Positions 31,498-46,596 of a DNA stretch of 64,000 nucleotides are shown here, piece by piece. Positions within the stretch are counted from its first letter, which is position 1, and every line of letters begins with the position of its first letter. A model generated the notes under the pieces. That model made no database searches. It had not been told where the DNA came from and saw nothing but the letters and a program-made list of their open reading frames with translations. A program made the position numbers and the translations under genes. This stretch comes from Polynucleobacter yangtzensis (GTDB lineage: Bacteria; Pseudomonadota; Gammaproteobacteria; Burkholderiales; Burkholderiaceae): assembly GCF_001595965.1 (NCBI RefSeq), contig NZ_LOJI01000035.1:71770-135769 (forward strand), read 5' to 3'.

Positions 31498-34400
31498 ATG
31501 TCTTTTTTCCACTTTTTGCCCGGCGCTGACGCGCTTTCCCCCTTCCGCCAACAACGACTTTTAGCGTCTTTGGCTGCTCAAGGGGTTGATCTTGAGTCTA
31601 TAGAGGCTCAATACCTTCATTTTATTTGGTCTGAGGCAGAGTTAGGCTCCAAGAATCAGGAAGTCATGGCAAGTCTATTGACCTACGGTCAGCCTTTTCA
31701 ATCCAAAATAAACCCAGGTAAATCCTTGTTTAGAAAAGGTAAAGCAGAGGACCAATCTGCGATTGTTATTCCTAGGTTTGGAACTGTTTCACCTTGGGCT
31801 AGTAAGGCAACTGATATTGCTCGTCAATGCGGATTGGATGTTCTGCGACTTGAGCGCGGTGTTCAGTTTTCATGGAAGAGCAAAAAGACTCTAACTCCAG
31901 AGCAAAAACAATTGGTGTTGGCTGCGGTCCACGACAGAATGACTGAAGCGGTTATCGATTCAACCGATGCGGCTAATGCTTTGTATCAATCTTTAGAGGA
32001 CAAGCCTTTAGCACGCATTCCAGTAATGACTGAGGGCAGAGCAGCTCTTGATAAGGCAAATCAAGATTTAGGTCTTGCCTTATCGGATGATGAAGTTGTT
32101 TACCTTGTAGAAAGTTTTACTCGTCTTCAACGCAACCCATCTGATGTTGAGTTGATTATGTTTGCTCAGGCAAATAGCGAGCATTGCCGTCACAAGATCT
32201 TTAATTCAAGCTGGACAATTGATGGCGATGATCAAGAACGCTCATTGTTCGCCATGATTCGCAACACTCATCAGCTACATCCAGAGGGTACGATTGTTGC
32301 CTACTCCGATAACTCTGCAGTAATGGCTGGATGTGAGGCAGAGACTTGGGCTCCCCAGGGTGCAGATCATCGCTATCAAAAAGATACGCGTTTAGTTCAT
32401 ACCTTAATGAAGGTTGAAACTCATAATCACCCCACAGCCATTGCGCCATTTCCTGGTGCTTCTACTGGTGCTGGTGGAGAGATACGCGATGAGGGTGCAA
32501 CTGGTGTTGGTGGTCGCCCTAAAGCAGGTCTTACAGGATTCTCTGTCTCTAATTTAAATATTCCAGGTACAGATCTTCCATGGGAAGCTGAGAAATATGG
32601 CAAGCCAGAACGCATTGCAACACCATTGCAAATTATGATTGATGGCCCCTTAGGTGGCGCTGCATTTAATAATGAGTTTGGTAGACCAATCTTAGGTGGA
32701 TATTTCCGTGTATTTGAGCAGACCTTAGATGGAACTCGTCGCGGTTATCACAAGCCCATCATGATTGCAGGTGGTATTGGTAGCATCGACTCAATTCATA
32801 CTGAGAAAAAAGCAATTCAAGCAGGGCATTTACTTATTCAACTCGGCGGACCTGGAATGCGTATTGGTATGGGCGGAGCTACTGGTAGCTCTGTTTCAAC
32901 AGGCACGAATACTGCAGATCTGGATTTTGATTCTGTGCAACGCGGTAATCCAGAAATGGAACGTAGAGCACAAGAAGTAATCAATGCTTGTCGTGCGCTT
33001 GGCGATCGCAATCCGATTGTTTCCATTCATGATGTCGGTGCAGGCGGATTATCAAACGCCTTCCCAGAATTAGCCGATGGCGCTGGCCTAGGGGCTGCTT
33101 TTAAACTCCGAAACGTGCCCCTTGAAGAAAGTGGCATGAGTCCTGCGGAGATTTGGTGCAACGAGTCTCAAGAGCGATATGTTTTAGCAATTGAAGCGAA
33201 AGATTTAGATTTATTTAAATCATTTTGCGAGCGTGAGCGCTGTCCATTTGCCGTTGTTGGAGAAGCAACTTCTGAGCGTCAGTTAACACTGAGTGATTCT
33301 AAGCAGGCTGCCGGCTCAGACGCTGCTTCACCAATTGATATGCCGATGGAGGTATTGCTAGGCAAGCCTCCGAAGATGCATCGAGACGTCAAACGTGTTG
33401 CGCAAGAGTTTAAAGAGCTAGACGTAACCGATGCTGATCTAGCCCAATCTATTGCTTGGGTATTACAGCAACCAACGGTTGCTAGTAAATCTTTCTTAAT
33501 TACGATTGGCGATAGAACTGTTGGCGGTCTTAATGCTCGTGATCAGTTTGTCGGTCCATGGCAGGTTCCTGTCGCTGACTGTGCCGTCACTATGATGGAT
33601 TACAAGGGCTATCGTGGCGAAGCGATGTCCATGGGAGAAAGAACTCCATTGGCGGTTATCGATGCTCCCGCAGCAGCCCGTATGGCTGTTGGTGAGGCCG
33701 TTACAAACCTTTTGGCTGCAGATATTGCAAATCTTCAGGGTGTGAAACTCTCGGCAAACTGGATGGCAGCATGTGGAGCTCCGGGTGAAGATGCCAAGCT
33801 TTATGACTCAGTTAAAGCTATTGGTATGGAGTTGTGTCCCGCTCTTGGAATCTCCATTCCAGTAGGAAAAGATTCCTTATCGATGTCCACTGCATGGCAA
33901 GATGGTAATGAGGCTAAAAAAGTAGTTGCTCCAGTCTCCTTGATTATTTCTGCATTTTCATCAGTGCAGGATGTTCGCAAGACATCAACTCCACTTCTGC
34001 GCTTAAAAGATCAAGCCGGATCTCCTTTGGAGACAGAGCTTATTTTGATTGATTTAGGTCGCGGTAAAAATCGCATGGCTGGAAGTATCTTGGCTCAAGT
34101 CCTAGACCAGTCAGGGAAAACGGCTCCGGATGTTGATCACCCAGAAGACCTCAAATCTTTAGCCTCTGCAATCATCGCGCTCCGTAAAGAAGGCAAGCTG
34201 TTGGCCTATCACGACCGTTCTGACGGCGGATTACTTGCATGCGTTGCAGAGATGGCTTTTGCTTCACATTGCGGCATTTCTATGAACGTCGATATGATTG
34301 CCATGGATGCAGGGCAGGAGCCAGATTACGGTGATGCTAAAAACTGGGCGCAACAGGTTTCAGGCCGCCGCCATGAGCAAACTATGCGCGCTTTATTCAA

Positions 34401-35535
34401 TGAAGAACTTGGTGCTGTTATTCAAGTTCGAAAAGAAGATCGTGACGCTGTATTTGCCACTCTCAGAAAATTAGGTCTCAGCGCTTTTAGCCATGTTATT
34501 GGTAAGCCAAATACCAACGGTCGTATTGAGATCTGGCGTGATGCCAAGAATATTTTTGCCGAGCCACGAGAAGTGCTGCAAAAAATGTGGGCTAACACTA
34601 GTTACCAGATTGCGCGCTTACGCGACAATCCAGCATGTGCCGATAGCGAATTTGCGCTCTTAGATAATATCGCGGACCCAGGCATGAGCCCGAAGCTCAC
34701 TTTTGATCCATCAGAAGATGTCGCAGCACCTTTTATTGCTAAAAATGCGCGTCCAAAGGTCGCCATTTTGCGAGAGCAGGGTGTGAATTCACATGTAGAA
34801 ATGGCTTACTCGGTTAACTGGGCTGGATTTGATAGCTATGACGTCCATATGTCCGACTTGCTTAGCGGCAAAGCAAAGCTTGAGGACTTTAGAGGTTTAA
34901 TTGCTTGCGGTGGCTTTAGTTATGGTGATGTGCTGGGCGCTGGCGAAGGATGGGCGAAAACTATTCTCTTTAATCAACAGCTACGCGATCAGTTCTCTGC
35001 ATTCTTTAATCGCCAGGATAGCTTTGCATTAGGCGTCTGTAATGGTTGCCAAATGATGAGCAATCTCTCCGGAATTATTCCGGGTGCTGAAGCATGGCCT
35101 AAATTTACTCGCAACCAATCCGAGCAGTATGAAGCTCGCTTGGTGATGGCAGAAGTCATGGCATCTCCATCGATCTTTACTCAAGGCATGGAAGGCAGTC
35201 AAATTCCAATTGCGATTGCACATGGTGAGGGTTATGCAAACTTTAGCCAACAAGGTAATCTTGAGCAGATTCAAAAGCAGGGATTAGCTTCTTTCCGGTT
35301 TGTAGATCATCAAGGTATTCCTACGGAAACGTATCCAATGAATCCCAATGGATCTCCCGGCGGCTTAACAGGCGTTACGACAGCAGATGGGCGCTTCATG
35401 GTCATGATGCCGCATCCAGAGCGTGTCTTTAGGGCTGTGCAGATGAGTTGGTGTCCACCAGAGTGGTTAGATACCCCTGATGGCGCTAGCCCATGGTTAC
35501 GCCTTTTCCGCAATGCACGACGTTGGGCTAAATAA
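31498..35535 (+). CDS. purL: phosphoribosylformylglycinamidine synthase
   Basis: 1345 aa; [15 protein letters not shown], glutaminase [18 protein letters not shown]. Confidence 0.97.
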   Translation: MSFFHFLPGADALSPFRQQRLLASLAAQGVDLESIEAQYLHFIWSEAELGSKNQEVMASLLTYGQPFQSKINPGKSLFRKGKAEDQSAIVIPRFGTVSPWASKATDIARQCGLDVLRLERGVQFSWKSKKTLTPEQKQLVLAAVHDRMTEAVIDSTDAANALYQSLEDKPLARIPVMTEGRAALDKANQDLGLALSDDEVVYLVESFTRLQRNPSDVELIMFAQANSEHCRHKIFNSSWTIDGDDQERSLFAMIRNTHQLHPEGTIVAYSDNSAVMAGCEAETWAPQGADHRYQKDTRLVHTLMKVETHNHPTAIAPFPGASTGAGGEIRDEGATGVGGRPKAGLTGFSVSNLNIPGTDLPWEAEKYGKPERIATPLQIMIDGPLGGAAFNNEFGRPILGGYFRVFEQTLDGTRRGYHKPIMIAGGIGSIDSIHTEKKAIQAGHLLIQLGGPGMRIGMGGATGSSVSTGTNTADLDFDSVQRGNPEMERRAQEVINACRALGDRNPIVSIHDVGAGGLSNAFPELADGAGLGAAFKLRNVPLEESGMSPAEIWCNESQERYVLAIEAKDLDLFKSFCERERCPFAVVGEATSERQLTLSDSKQAAGSDAASPIDMPMEVLLGKPPKMHRDVKRVAQEFKELDVTDADLAQSIAWVLQQPTVASKSFLITIGDRTVGGLNARDQFVGPWQVPVADCAVTMMDYKGYRGEAMSMGERTPLAVIDAPAAARMAVGEAVTNLLAADIANLQGVKLSANWMAACGAPGEDAKLYDSVKAIGMELCPALGISIPVGKDSLSMSTAWQDGNEAKKVVAPVSLIISAFSSVQDVRKTSTPLLRLKDQAGSPLETELILIDLGRGKNRMAGSILAQVLDQSGKTAPDVDHPEDLKSLASAIIALRKEGKLLAYHDRSDGGLLACVAEMAFASHCGISMNVDMIAMDAGQEPDYGDAKNWAQQVSGRRHEQTMRALFNEELGAVIQVRKEDRDAVFATLRKLGLSAFSHVIGKPNTNGRIEIWRDAKNIFAEPREVLQKMWANTSYQIARLRDNPACADSEFALLDNIADPGMSPKLTFDPSEDVAAPFIAKNARPKVAILREQGVNSHVEMAYSVNWAGFDSYDVHMSDLLSGKAKLEDFRGLIACGGFSYGDVLGAGEGWAKTILFNQQLRDQFSAFFNRQDSFALGVCNGCQMMSNLSGIIPGAEAWPKFTRNQSEQYEARLVMAEVMASPSIFTQGMEGSQIPIAIAHGEGYANFSQQGNLEQIQKQGLASFRFVDHQGIPTETYPMNPNGSPGGLTGVTTADGRFMVMMPHPERVFRAVQMSWCPPEWLDTPDGASPWLRLFRNARRWAK

Positions 35536-35546
35536 TCTTTCTATAG

Positions 35547-36302
35547 ATGGAACCGGTTACATTTTCTGAAAGTGGCGGCATCCGCTATCTTCACTTTGGT
35601 ACAGAATTGATTCAAGGGGCAATGCGCTTGCGCGACCCTGATGAGATTTACCTTGAGTACAACCAGCAGATGATGGCCTGGTTATTGTTTTTGGAGACTA
35701 AACCTGGGATGCGGATTGCTCAATTAGGTTTGGGTACTGGTGCATTGACCAAATTTCAGCATCGTTATTGCCCAGCAGTGAAGACTACGGTTGTTGAGCT
35801 CAATCCTGCAGTTATCGTTTCGGCTAGATCGATGTTTTTTACGCCTGATGACGATCGTAAATTAGAAACACTTCAAACTGATGCAAAACAGTTTGTGAAA
35901 GTTAAGAAATATAAAGGTCTGTTTGATGCCGTCCAAGTTGATTTATATGATGCAATATGTGATGGCCCAGCGGCAAGTTCCCTAGAATTTTATAAAGGTT
36001 GCTTCAATATCCTTAAGGGACCAGGTGTAATGACTGTGAATTTATTTTCACGTCATAAAAGTTTTGAAGTGAATCTAAAGAACATATGCGAAGCATTTGA
36101 TAATAGGGTTCTGTTATTTCCCGAATCTCACGATTGCAATGTCGTTGCCATCGCTTTCAAGGGCCCTAAACTTGAGGCTGAATGGAAAGATGTCTCAAAG
36201 CGAGCTAAATTGATTCTTGAGAAAACTGGGTTACCTACCAATAAGTGGGTTTCCGGCATCAGTCGCGAGAATGCACGCCAAGAATCAAAGCTTTCTATTT
36301 AA
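35547..36302 (+). CDS. spermidine synthase-like protein
   Basis: EYNQQMMAWLLFLE, IAQLGLGTGALTKF (SAM-binding-like), VVELNPAVI, FDAVQVDLYDA. Confidence 0.8.
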   Translation: MEPVTFSESGGIRYLHFGTELIQGAMRLRDPDEIYLEYNQQMMAWLLFLETKPGMRIAQLGLGTGALTKFQHRYCPAVKTTVVELNPAVIVSARSMFFTPDDDRKLETLQTDAKQFVKVKKYKGLFDAVQVDLYDAICDGPAASSLEFYKGCFNILKGPGVMTVNLFSRHKSFEVNLKNICEAFDNRVLLFPESHDCNVVAIAFKGPKLEAEWKDVSKRAKLILEKTGLPTNKWVSGISRENARQESKLSI

Positions 36303-36323
36303 ACTTTCATCAATCAAAGACAA

Positions 36324-36351
36324 AAAAAGGCGATCATCAGATCGCCTTTTT
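36324..36351. terminator. bidirectional Rho-independent terminator between spermidine synthase-like gene and acnB
   Basis: AAAAAGGCGATC-ATCA-GATCGCCTTTTT perfect hairpin. Confidence 0.88.
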
Positions 36352-36388
36352 ATATTCGGCACTTCCGAAGAAGCGCTGAAATACCAAC

Positions 36389-38974
36389 TTATACAGTTAC
36401 TGTATCTGCAACATCGCTAAATGACTTAATCTTGTCAAAGTTCATGTAACGATAAACTTCACCAGATTTAGCATTCAAAGATTCAACTTGCTCGAAATAC
36501 TCTTGCGGCGTTGGTAAACGACCCAAGAGTGCTGCAACAGCAGAAAGCTCAGCAGAAGCCAGGTATACGCGAGTATCGATACCTAAACGATTCGGGAAGT
36601 TACGTGTTGATGTGGAGACTGCAGTAGAGCCTTTACGGATCTGTGCCTGGTTACCCATACAGAGTGAGCAGCCTGGAGTTTCCATGCGCGCACCTGTAGC
36701 ACCCAGAATGCCGTAATAGCCTTCTTCGGTCAGAATCATTTGGTCCATCTTGGTAGGAGGGGCTACCCACAAACGAGTAGGCATATCCTTTTTGCCTTGA
36801 AGAACTTGACCTGCTGCGCGGAAGTGTCCAATGTTAGTCATACAAGAGCCGATAAATACCTCATCAATTTTCTCGCCAGAAACTTCAGATAGGAATTTCA
36901 CATCATCAGGATCGTTAGGGCAGGCCAAGATTGGCTCTTTGATTTCGCTCATGTCGATTTCAATTACTTCAGCATAGTCAGCATTTGCATCGGCCTTGAG
37001 TAAATCCGGCTTGGCGATCCAAGCTTCCATTGCTTTAATGCGACGACCTAAAGTGCGCTTATCTTCGTAGCCATTTGCGATCATCCACTTCATCAATGTG
37101 ATGTTTGAACGCATGTACTCGATGATTGGCTCTTTGCTTAATTGAATAGCGCAACCAGCTGCAGAACGTTCAGCAGAAGCATCAGATAATTCAAATGCTT
37201 GTTCAACTTTCAAGTCAGGTAGGCCTTCAATTTCCAGGATGCGACCAGAGAAAACGTTCTTCTTATTCTGCTTTTCAACAGTTAACAAGCCTTTTTTGAT
37301 GGCATACAGAGGGATCGCATTAACCAAGTCACGCAATGTGATGCCGGGCTGCATTTTGCCTTTGAAGCGAACCAATACAGACTCAGGCATATCCAAAGGC
37401 ATAACGCCAGTAGCGGCAGCAAATGCCACCAGTCCTGAGCCGGCAGGGAAGGAGATACCAATTGGGAAGCGAGTATGGCTATCGCCACCGGTACCGCAAG
37501 TATCAGGCAAGAGCAAACGGTTTAACCAGCTGTGAATTACGCCATCACCTGGACGCAATGCAACGCCGCCGCGGTTAGTCATAAATGCTGGTAACTCATG
37601 GTGCGTACGAATGTCTACTGGTTTTGGATATGCGGATGTGTGACAGAAAGATTGCATTACCAAGTCTGCAGAGAATCCTAAGCAAGCCAAGTCTTTCAAT
37701 TCATCACGAGTCATTGGACCAGTAGTATCTTGTGAGCCTACTGTAGTCATGTGTGGCTCGCAGTATGTATCTGGGCGAACGCCTTGACCTTCTGGTAATC
37801 CACATGCACGGCCAACCATCTTCTGAGCCAAGCTGAAACCTTTTTTGTTATCAGGAGGGCTAACAGGAATACGGAATTCAGTAGAGGCTGGCAAACCAAG
37901 GGCTGCGCGTGCTTTAGCTGTAAGACCACGACCTACGATTAAAGGTATGCGTCCACCTGCGCGAACCTCATCCAGAATCACTGGTGACTTGAGTGAGAAA
38001 GAAGCAATTTCTTTACCGTTTTTAAAGGCTTTACCTTCATAAGGGCGGAGTTCAATCTCATCCCCCATATTCATATCAGAGACATTAAGCTCAATCGGTA
38101 ATGCGCCAGCATCTTCCATGGTGTTGAAGAAGATCGGTGCAATTTTTGTGCCTAAGCAAACACCACCAAAGCGTTTGTTTGGAACAAAAGGAATATCTAC
38201 ACCTGTCCACCACAACACAGAGTTAGTGGCAGATTTACGTGATGAGCCAGTACCAACAACGTCACCTACATAAGCAATTTGGTTGCCTTTTTTCTGCAAC
38301 TCAGCAATTTGTTTCATTGGACCACGAACACCAGTTTCATCCGGCTCAATACCTGGACGTGGGTTCTTCAACATCACTGTTGCATGCAAAGGAATATCGG
38401 GGCGGCTCCATGCATCAGGAGCAGGTGATAGATCATCAGTATTTGTTTCGCCAGTCACTTTAAATACAGTGAGCTTCATGCTTTCTGGAACGGCAGGACG
38501 GCTAGTAAACCATTCGGCATCAGCCCAGCTTTGCAATACTGACTTGGCATTAGCATTGCCTTTTTCCGCCAACTCTTGAACGTCATGGAAGTAGTCAAAC
38601 ATCAATAAAGTTTTCTTGAGTGCAGCAGCTGCAGCGGCGCCACATTCAGCATCACTTAATAACTCAACTAGCGGTTTAATGTTGTAGCCGCCTAGCATGG
38701 TACCCAACAATTCAGTAGCTTTGACTCGTGAAATTAAAGGAGATTTATCTGTTCCTTTAGCGATCGCATCTAAAAACTCAGCTTTTACTTTTGCAGCTTC
38801 GTCAACGCCAGCAGGAACGCGGTTTGTAATTAACTCTACAAGCTCAGCCTCTTTGCCGGCTGGTGGATTTTTTAGCAATTTAACCAATTCAGCAGTCTGA
38901 TCTTTGGTTAAAGGTAGTGCGGGGATGCCAAGGGCGGCACGTTCAGCAACTTGGGCTTTATAGGCTTCTAACAT
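36389..38974 (-). CDS. acnB: bifunctional aconitate hydratase 2 / 2-methylisocitrate dehydratase
   Basis: 861 aa AcnB architecture; Fe-S ligand regions ([25 protein letters not shown]). Confidence 0.97.
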   Translation of the reverse strand: MLEAYKAQVAERAALGIPALPLTKDQTAELVKLLKNPPAGKEAELVELITNRVPAGVDEAAKVKAEFLDAIAKGTDKSPLISRVKATELLGTMLGGYNIKPLVELLSDAECGAAAAAALKKTLLMFDYFHDVQELAEKGNANAKSVLQSWADAEWFTSRPAVPESMKLTVFKVTGETNTDDLSPAPDAWSRPDIPLHATVMLKNPRPGIEPDETGVRGPMKQIAELQKKGNQIAYVGDVVGTGSSRKSATNSVLWWTGVDIPFVPNKRFGGVCLGTKIAPIFFNTMEDAGALPIELNVSDMNMGDEIELRPYEGKAFKNGKEIASFSLKSPVILDEVRAGGRIPLIVGRGLTAKARAALGLPASTEFRIPVSPPDNKKGFSLAQKMVGRACGLPEGQGVRPDTYCEPHMTTVGSQDTTGPMTRDELKDLACLGFSADLVMQSFCHTSAYPKPVDIRTHHELPAFMTNRGGVALRPGDGVIHSWLNRLLLPDTCGTGGDSHTRFPIGISFPAGSGLVAFAAATGVMPLDMPESVLVRFKGKMQPGITLRDLVNAIPLYAIKKGLLTVEKQNKKNVFSGRILEIEGLPDLKVEQAFELSDASAERSAAGCAIQLSKEPIIEYMRSNITLMKWMIANGYEDKRTLGRRIKAMEAWIAKPDLLKADANADYAEVIEIDMSEIKEPILACPNDPDDVKFLSEVSGEKIDEVFIGSCMTNIGHFRAAGQVLQGKKDMPTRLWVAPPTKMDQMILTEEGYYGILGATGARMETPGCSLCMGNQAQIRKGSTAVSTSTRNFPNRLGIDTRVYLASAELSAVAALLGRLPTPQEYFEQVESLNAKSGEVYRYMNFDKIKSFSDVADTVTV

Positions 38975-39058
38975 TGTGTTTCCTATGAGGTAAAAGTGGT
39001 CAATAGAAAGGCCAAAAGGGAATTCTCTCCCGATTAAGCTAATTATAGTTACTTATTT

Positions 39059-39095
39059 AAGTCTTATATAAGACTTTAAAGGGCAAATTTGCCCT
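39059..39095. promoter_or_regulatory. twin palindromic operator candidate upstream of acnB
   Basis: AAGTCTTATATAAGACTT (39059-39076) and AGGGCAAATTTGCCCT (39080-39095), both perfect; minus-strand TATAAT at 39042-39047 lies just downstream. Confidence 0.55.
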
Positions 39096-39183
39096 GAAAA
39101 CGCTCAATCATTGAAAAAATAAGGGTTTTTCCGAAAAAAATCCTCTATTTCATGAGCTTGACGTGGGGTTATTCGACTCAGTC

Positions 39184-39411
39184 TCAAAGGACTTTCTCTT
39201 CCTTCATAGCCCAAACTAAGGCAACTACCCAGCCAATAAGAGACCAACCAAGGAACAGATTCAAGGCAAAGATGGCGCCAGAATTCGCTCTTTTCTTGTT
39301 AAATGCGATGGCAAAAGGTAAAAAATAGAAAAGGGAGAGGAAGGTAAGCAGTGCGGCGAATAGAAGGCGCATAGGATCTAAAAATGGGCTAATTTTTATA
39401 AGAAACCCCAT
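39184..39411 (-). CDS. small membrane protein of the superinfection immunity (Imm_superinfect-like) family
   Basis: YFLPFAIAFNKKRANSGAIFALNLFLGWSLIGWVVALVWAMK; likely true start ATG at 39372. Confidence 0.65.
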   Translation of the reverse strand: MGFLIKISPFLDPMRLLFAALLTFLSLFYFLPFAIAFNKKRANSGAIFALNLFLGWSLIGWVVALVWAMKEEKVL

Positions 39412-39428
39412 ATTACAGATTTTCAGTT

Positions 39429-39458
39429 TTGTCCTGGGTGACCCTCTATCGTTATAAT
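39429..39458 (+). promoter_or_regulatory. candidate sigma-70 promoter of pyrG
   Basis: TTGTCC - 18 nt - TATAAT about 25 bp upstream of the pyrG ATG. Confidence 0.4.
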
Positions 39459-39480
39459 TACTTTTTCCAACAGAGCTTAA

Positions 39481-41145
<1,665 letters not shown>

Positions 41146-41154
41146 AGGAAAAAT

Positions 41155-42018
41155 ATGAGCACATTTAAGCTATGCGGCTATGACGTGGGTTTAGATCGTC
41201 GCTTCTTTTTAATTGCTGGTCCTTGTGTAATTGAGTCAGAGCAATCTGCTATTGATATTGCCGGCCAATTGAAAGAAATCACTGCCGCTTTAAAGATTCC
41301 ATTTATCTATAAATCTTCATTTGATAAAGCCAATCGCTCATCCGGTACATCTTTTCGCGGCTTGGGGATGGAAAAGGGCCTTGAGATATTGGCTAAGGTA
41401 AAGAAACAGGTTGGTGTATCTGTTCTGACGGATGTTCATGACATCAGCGAAATCGAAGCTGTTGCAAGTGTTGTAGATGTATTACAGACGCCAGCATTTC
41501 TTTGTAGGCAAACTGATTTCATTCGCGCCTGTGCTCAGAGTGGCAAGCCAGTGAATTTCAAAAAAGGGCAATTCCTCTCTCCGCATGAGATGTTGAATGT
41601 GATTGAAAAAGCTCGCGCTGCAGCATTAGAAAAAAACCTTCCAGACCAATTTATGGTTTGTGAACGTGGCGCATCTTTTGGATACAACAACCTCGTTTCT
41701 GATATGCGCAGCTTGGCAATTTTGCGCGAATCTAAGGCGCCAGTAGTTTTTGATGCAACGCATTCAGTTCAGTTGCCAGGCGGCCAAGGAAGCTCTAGTG
41801 GCGGTCAACGAGAATTCGTCCCAGTTCTAGCTCGCGCTGCGGTTGCTGTTGGTATCAGCGGGCTTTTTATGGAAACACATCCAGATCCTGCCAAGGCATT
41901 ATCTGACGGTCCCAATGCTGTGCCACTCGATCGCATGAATGAGTTACTTGCATCATTGGTCGCGCTTGATGACGTTGTTAAATCAACCGGAAATTTTTTA
42001 GAAGACAGCTTTAAGTAA
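41155..42018 (+). CDS. kdsA: 3-deoxy-8-phosphooctulonate synthase
   Basis: [30 protein letters not shown]; between pyrG and eno. Confidence 0.97.
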   Translation: MSTFKLCGYDVGLDRRFFLIAGPCVIESEQSAIDIAGQLKEITAALKIPFIYKSSFDKANRSSGTSFRGLGMEKGLEILAKVKKQVGVSVLTDVHDISEIEAVASVVDVLQTPAFLCRQTDFIRACAQSGKPVNFKKGQFLSPHEMLNVIEKARAAALEKNLPDQFMVCERGASFGYNNLVSDMRSLAILRESKAPVVFDATHSVQLPGGQGSSSGGQREFVPVLARAAVAVGISGLFMETHPDPAKALSDGPNAVPLDRMNELLASLVALDDVVKSTGNFLEDSFK

Positions 42019-43356
<1,338 letters not shown>

Positions 43357-43374
43357 TCTTAAGTTCTAAAAGCG

Positions 43375-43680
43375 ATGCGTATTGTTATCTATTCCATGCT
43401 GGTATTGCTGATAGCAATCCAGTACCCGCTTTGGCTGGGTAAGGGTGGATGGCTCAAGGTATACGAGATGGAACGGCAAGTAGAGCTTCAAGAGGCTAAA
43501 AATAGCCTCTTGGCTCTGCGTAATGCCAAGTTAGCTGGCGATGTAAAAGATTTAAAGGATGGCACCCGCGCAATTGAAGAGCGTGCCCGTGTTGAGCATG
43601 GTCTCATTAAAGAAGGTGAGTTCTTTGTGCAAATTCTGCCAGCAGACAAATCAGCCGACACTAAGGCTACAAAACAGTAA
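43375..43680 (+). CDS. ftsB: cell division protein FtsB
   Basis: Short bitopic coiled-coil protein directly after eno (LVLLIAIQYPLWLGKGGWLKVYEMERQVELQ). Confidence 0.9.
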   Translation: MRIVIYSMLVLLIAIQYPLWLGKGGWLKVYEMERQVELQEAKNSLLALRNAKLAGDVKDLKDGTRAIEERARVEHGLIKEGEFFVQILPADKSADTKATKQ

Positions 43681-43693
43681 GTCGAAGTATTTC

Positions 43694-44659
43694 TCAGTGG
43701 CCGCTAGAAGGCGGTCTTGTGGCATCACTCAATAAATCCGTTTTAAATACCTGCAGACAATCAACTGCATCAAAGCGATAAGGCTTTGCGCAAAAATCAC
43801 ACACAGTTTCAACAGCGCCTTGTTCCTCAAGAATGCTCTGAACTTCTTCCTCACCAAGCATACGCAAGATATCTGCCACTTTACTGCGGGAGCATCTGCA
43901 TGAAAATCGTATAGGGCGGGCAGGGAAGCTGCGCACACCGTTTTCAGCAGACTCTTCCAAAAATAGACGTCTCAAAATAGTCTCTGGCGGAAGCGTTAAT
44001 AACTCTTCATTGGTAATTGTTTCACCAAGAGTTTGAATACGAGACCATCCTTCCGCGGCAACCTGTGGATCCAAGTGAGCATGCCCACCTGAGTTTGGTA
44101 GTCGCTGAAGTAGTAAGCCGCCAACCTGGGTATCGTTCGACGCAAGCCAAATCTTTGTATCCAACTGCTCAGAATTTTGCATGTAGAGGGCAATCGCTTC
44201 CGCAGCACTAGAAACTGGCTTTATGACCGCGCCTTGATGGTCTTGTAAGGCCACAATACCTTGATAGGGAGCTTGGCCAGGTTCACGATCGGAGGGGTCT
44301 AGAGTAATTACGAGTCTGCCACTCTGACTGACGTCCAAAAGTTCTGCCAGGCTTGCATCAGGCGCAATTTCGGAAGGATCTACAGACAATTTCACTGTAG
44401 CCCTCATGGATAAATCTGATTTACATTCAACTACCAAAAGCTGGATAGGGCCCTTGCTTTGGGCTTGAATAATGAGGGTGCCATCAAACTTAAGGCTGGC
44501 GCTTAACAAGGTGGCAGCACCCACGAAATCCCCCAGTATTCGACGGACAGCTGGCGGGTCATTACGGCGCTCTAAAACAGCCTGCCAAGCGCTACCAATA
44601 GAGACAATTTCTCCCCTAACTGGGGCGCCATCACACATAAATACAAGTAATTCATTCAT
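43694..44659 (-). CDS. hslO: redox-regulated chaperone Hsp33
   Basis: C-terminal zinc motif CRCSRSKV ... CDFCAKPY; start MNELLVFMCDGAPVRGE. Confidence 0.94.
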   Translation of the reverse strand: MNELLVFMCDGAPVRGEIVSIGSAWQAVLERRNDPPAVRRILGDFVGAATLLSASLKFDGTLIIQAQSKGPIQLLVVECKSDLSMRATVKLSVDPSEIAPDASLAELLDVSQSGRLVITLDPSDREPGQAPYQGIVALQDHQGAVIKPVSSAAEAIALYMQNSEQLDTKIWLASNDTQVGGLLLQRLPNSGGHAHLDPQVAAEGWSRIQTLGETITNEELLTLPPETILRRLFLEESAENGVRSFPARPIRFSCRCSRSKVADILRMLGEEEVQSILEEQGAVETVCDFCAKPYRFDAVDCLQVFKTDLLSDATRPPSSGH

Positions 44660-44724
44660 AGGGCAAAGTATCCACTTTTTTTGGCATTTAGTCATATGAA
44701 GCACGACCTGAGATAATGTGATTT

Positions 44725-46122
44725 ATGCATATACGTACACGTTTCGCCCCTAGTCCCACGGGCTTCATTCATCTGGGAAATCTTCGTAGCGCGCTCTATC
44801 CATGGGCTTTTGCGCGCCACAATAAAGGAGACTTCATTCTTCGGATTGAAGACACAGACCTTGAGCGCTCCACTCAAGAGGCTGTAGATGTCATTATCGA
44901 AGGCATGGCCTGGTTAGGCCTGGATTTAGATGAGGGTCCGATTTATCAGATGCAGAGGATTGATCGGTATCGCGAAGTTGTAAAGCAGATGCTCGAATCT
45001 GGACTGGCTTACCCATGCTATATGAGCGAGGAAGAGCTTAACCAATTGCGCGACCAACAAATGGCTAATAAAGAAAAGCCTCGTTACAACGGTCTGTGGA
45101 GGCCTGAGCCTGGCAAAACATTGCCTCCTGTGCCAGAGGGTGTGAATCCTGTTATTCGTTTTAAAAATCCTATTGGCGGCTCAGTGATTTGGAATGATGC
45201 AGTTAAAGGTCAAATTGAGATTAGCAATGATGAGTTAGATGACTTAGTGATTGCAAGACCTGATGGAACGCCAACCTACAATTTCTGTGTTGTGATTGAT
45301 GACATGGATATGAAGATTACTCACGTTATTCGCGGCGATGATCACGTTAATAACACTCCTAGGCAGATCAATATTATGAAGGCGCTAGGTGGTACGCCGC
45401 CTGTTTACGCTCATTTGCCAACAGTTCTGAATGATTCAGGTGAGAAGATGAGCAAACGAAATGGTGCAATGAGTGTTCGCGATTACCAGAAAGCGGGCTA
45501 TTTACCCGAAGCTATCCTTAATTATTTAGCTCGCCTCGGATGGTCGCATGGCGATGCTGAAGTCTTCACTAAAGAGCAATTTGTTGGCTGGTTTGATTTA
45601 GAAAGTTTGGGACGCTCACCGGCGCAACATAACCCAGAAAAATTACTTTGGCTAAATCATCAATACATTCAGAATGCAGATCCTGAGAAATTGGCGGCAG
45701 CCACAAAACCTTTTGCTCATGACTTAGGTATCGATACTGAATCAGGGCCAGATTTTGTAAAAGTAGTGGGTTTACTAAAAGATCGCGCGAATACTTTGAT
45801 TGAAATTGCAGAGGGTGCAAAGCTGTTTTACTTGCCAGCTCCCGATTTAAGCGCAGATCAAATCAAAGAAAATATCTCTGAATCTGTAGTTCCAGCACTC
45901 AAAGATTTGGTAATTGCTATTTCATCGGCAGAGCCTACAAAAGAGGGGTATGCCGCTGCATTTAAGCAAGTTTTAGCACAGCATCAACTCAAAATGCCGG
46001 CCTTGGCAATGCCTGTTAGATACGCTTTATTTGCCACCACCCAAACCCCAGCAATTGATTCTGTGCTTGTCGTATTGGGTAAGGAAGAGGCTATCCAAAG
46101 GCTCTCCAAGGTCATCCAATAG
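44725..46122 (+). CDS. gltX: glutamate--tRNA ligase
   Basis: [35 protein letters not shown]. Confidence 0.97.
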   Translation: MHIRTRFAPSPTGFIHLGNLRSALYPWAFARHNKGDFILRIEDTDLERSTQEAVDVIIEGMAWLGLDLDEGPIYQMQRIDRYREVVKQMLESGLAYPCYMSEEELNQLRDQQMANKEKPRYNGLWRPEPGKTLPPVPEGVNPVIRFKNPIGGSVIWNDAVKGQIEISNDELDDLVIARPDGTPTYNFCVVIDDMDMKITHVIRGDDHVNNTPRQINIMKALGGTPPVYAHLPTVLNDSGEKMSKRNGAMSVRDYQKAGYLPEAILNYLARLGWSHGDAEVFTKEQFVGWFDLESLGRSPAQHNPEKLLWLNHQYIQNADPEKLAAATKPFAHDLGIDTESGPDFVKVVGLLKDRANTLIEIAEGAKLFYLPAPDLSADQIKENISESVVPALKDLVIAISSAEPTKEGYAAAFKQVLAQHQLKMPALAMPVRYALFATTQTPAIDSVLVVLGKEEAIQRLSKVIQ

Positions 46123-46200
46123 AGAATTTGCGCACCTGCACAAAAATAGGATAAAATCTTGGATTGTTTTGAATGTCTTGTAGTTTTATTGCGAGATTTC

Positions 46201-46276
<76 letters not shown>

Positions 46277-46308
46277 AGCATTTAAAATAGTAGTTTGTTG
46301 TAGTCCAG

Positions 46309-46384
46309 GTCCCCATCGTCTAGAGGCCTAGGACATCACCCTTTCACGGTGAGTACGGGGGTTCGAATCCCCCTGGGGACGCCA
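46309..46384 (+). tRNA. tRNA-Glu (anticodon TTC)
   Basis: GTCCCCATCGTCTAGAGGCCTAGGACATCACCCTTTCACGGTG...GGGGACGCCA. Confidence 0.96.
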
Positions 46385-46437
46385 GATTCTTCTGGCAGCT
46401 GTAAAGATGTATGATGTTGAGTTACTCGATGTATTTT

Positions 46438-46514
46438 GGAGCGGTAGTTCAGTTGGTTAGAATATCGGCCTGTCACGCCGAGGGTCGCGGGTTCGAGTCC
46501 CGTCCGTTCCGCCA
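46438..46514 (+). tRNA. tRNA-Asp (anticodon GTC)
   Basis: GGAGCGGTAGTTCAGTTGGTTAGAATATCGGCCTGTCACGCCG...CGTTCCGCCA. Confidence 0.96.
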
Positions 46515-46522
46515 AGACAATT

Positions 46523-46552
46523 AAAAAGCCCCCTTAATAGGGGGCTTTTTTT
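46523..46552. terminator. Rho-independent terminator after the tRNA cluster
   Basis: AAAAAGCCCCCT-TAAT-AGGGGGCTTTTTTT hairpin. Confidence 0.9.
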
Positions 46553-46596
46553 ATTACTTCAATTCTTTGAGTTAATCAAAGAATGAAAGGTCGAGC

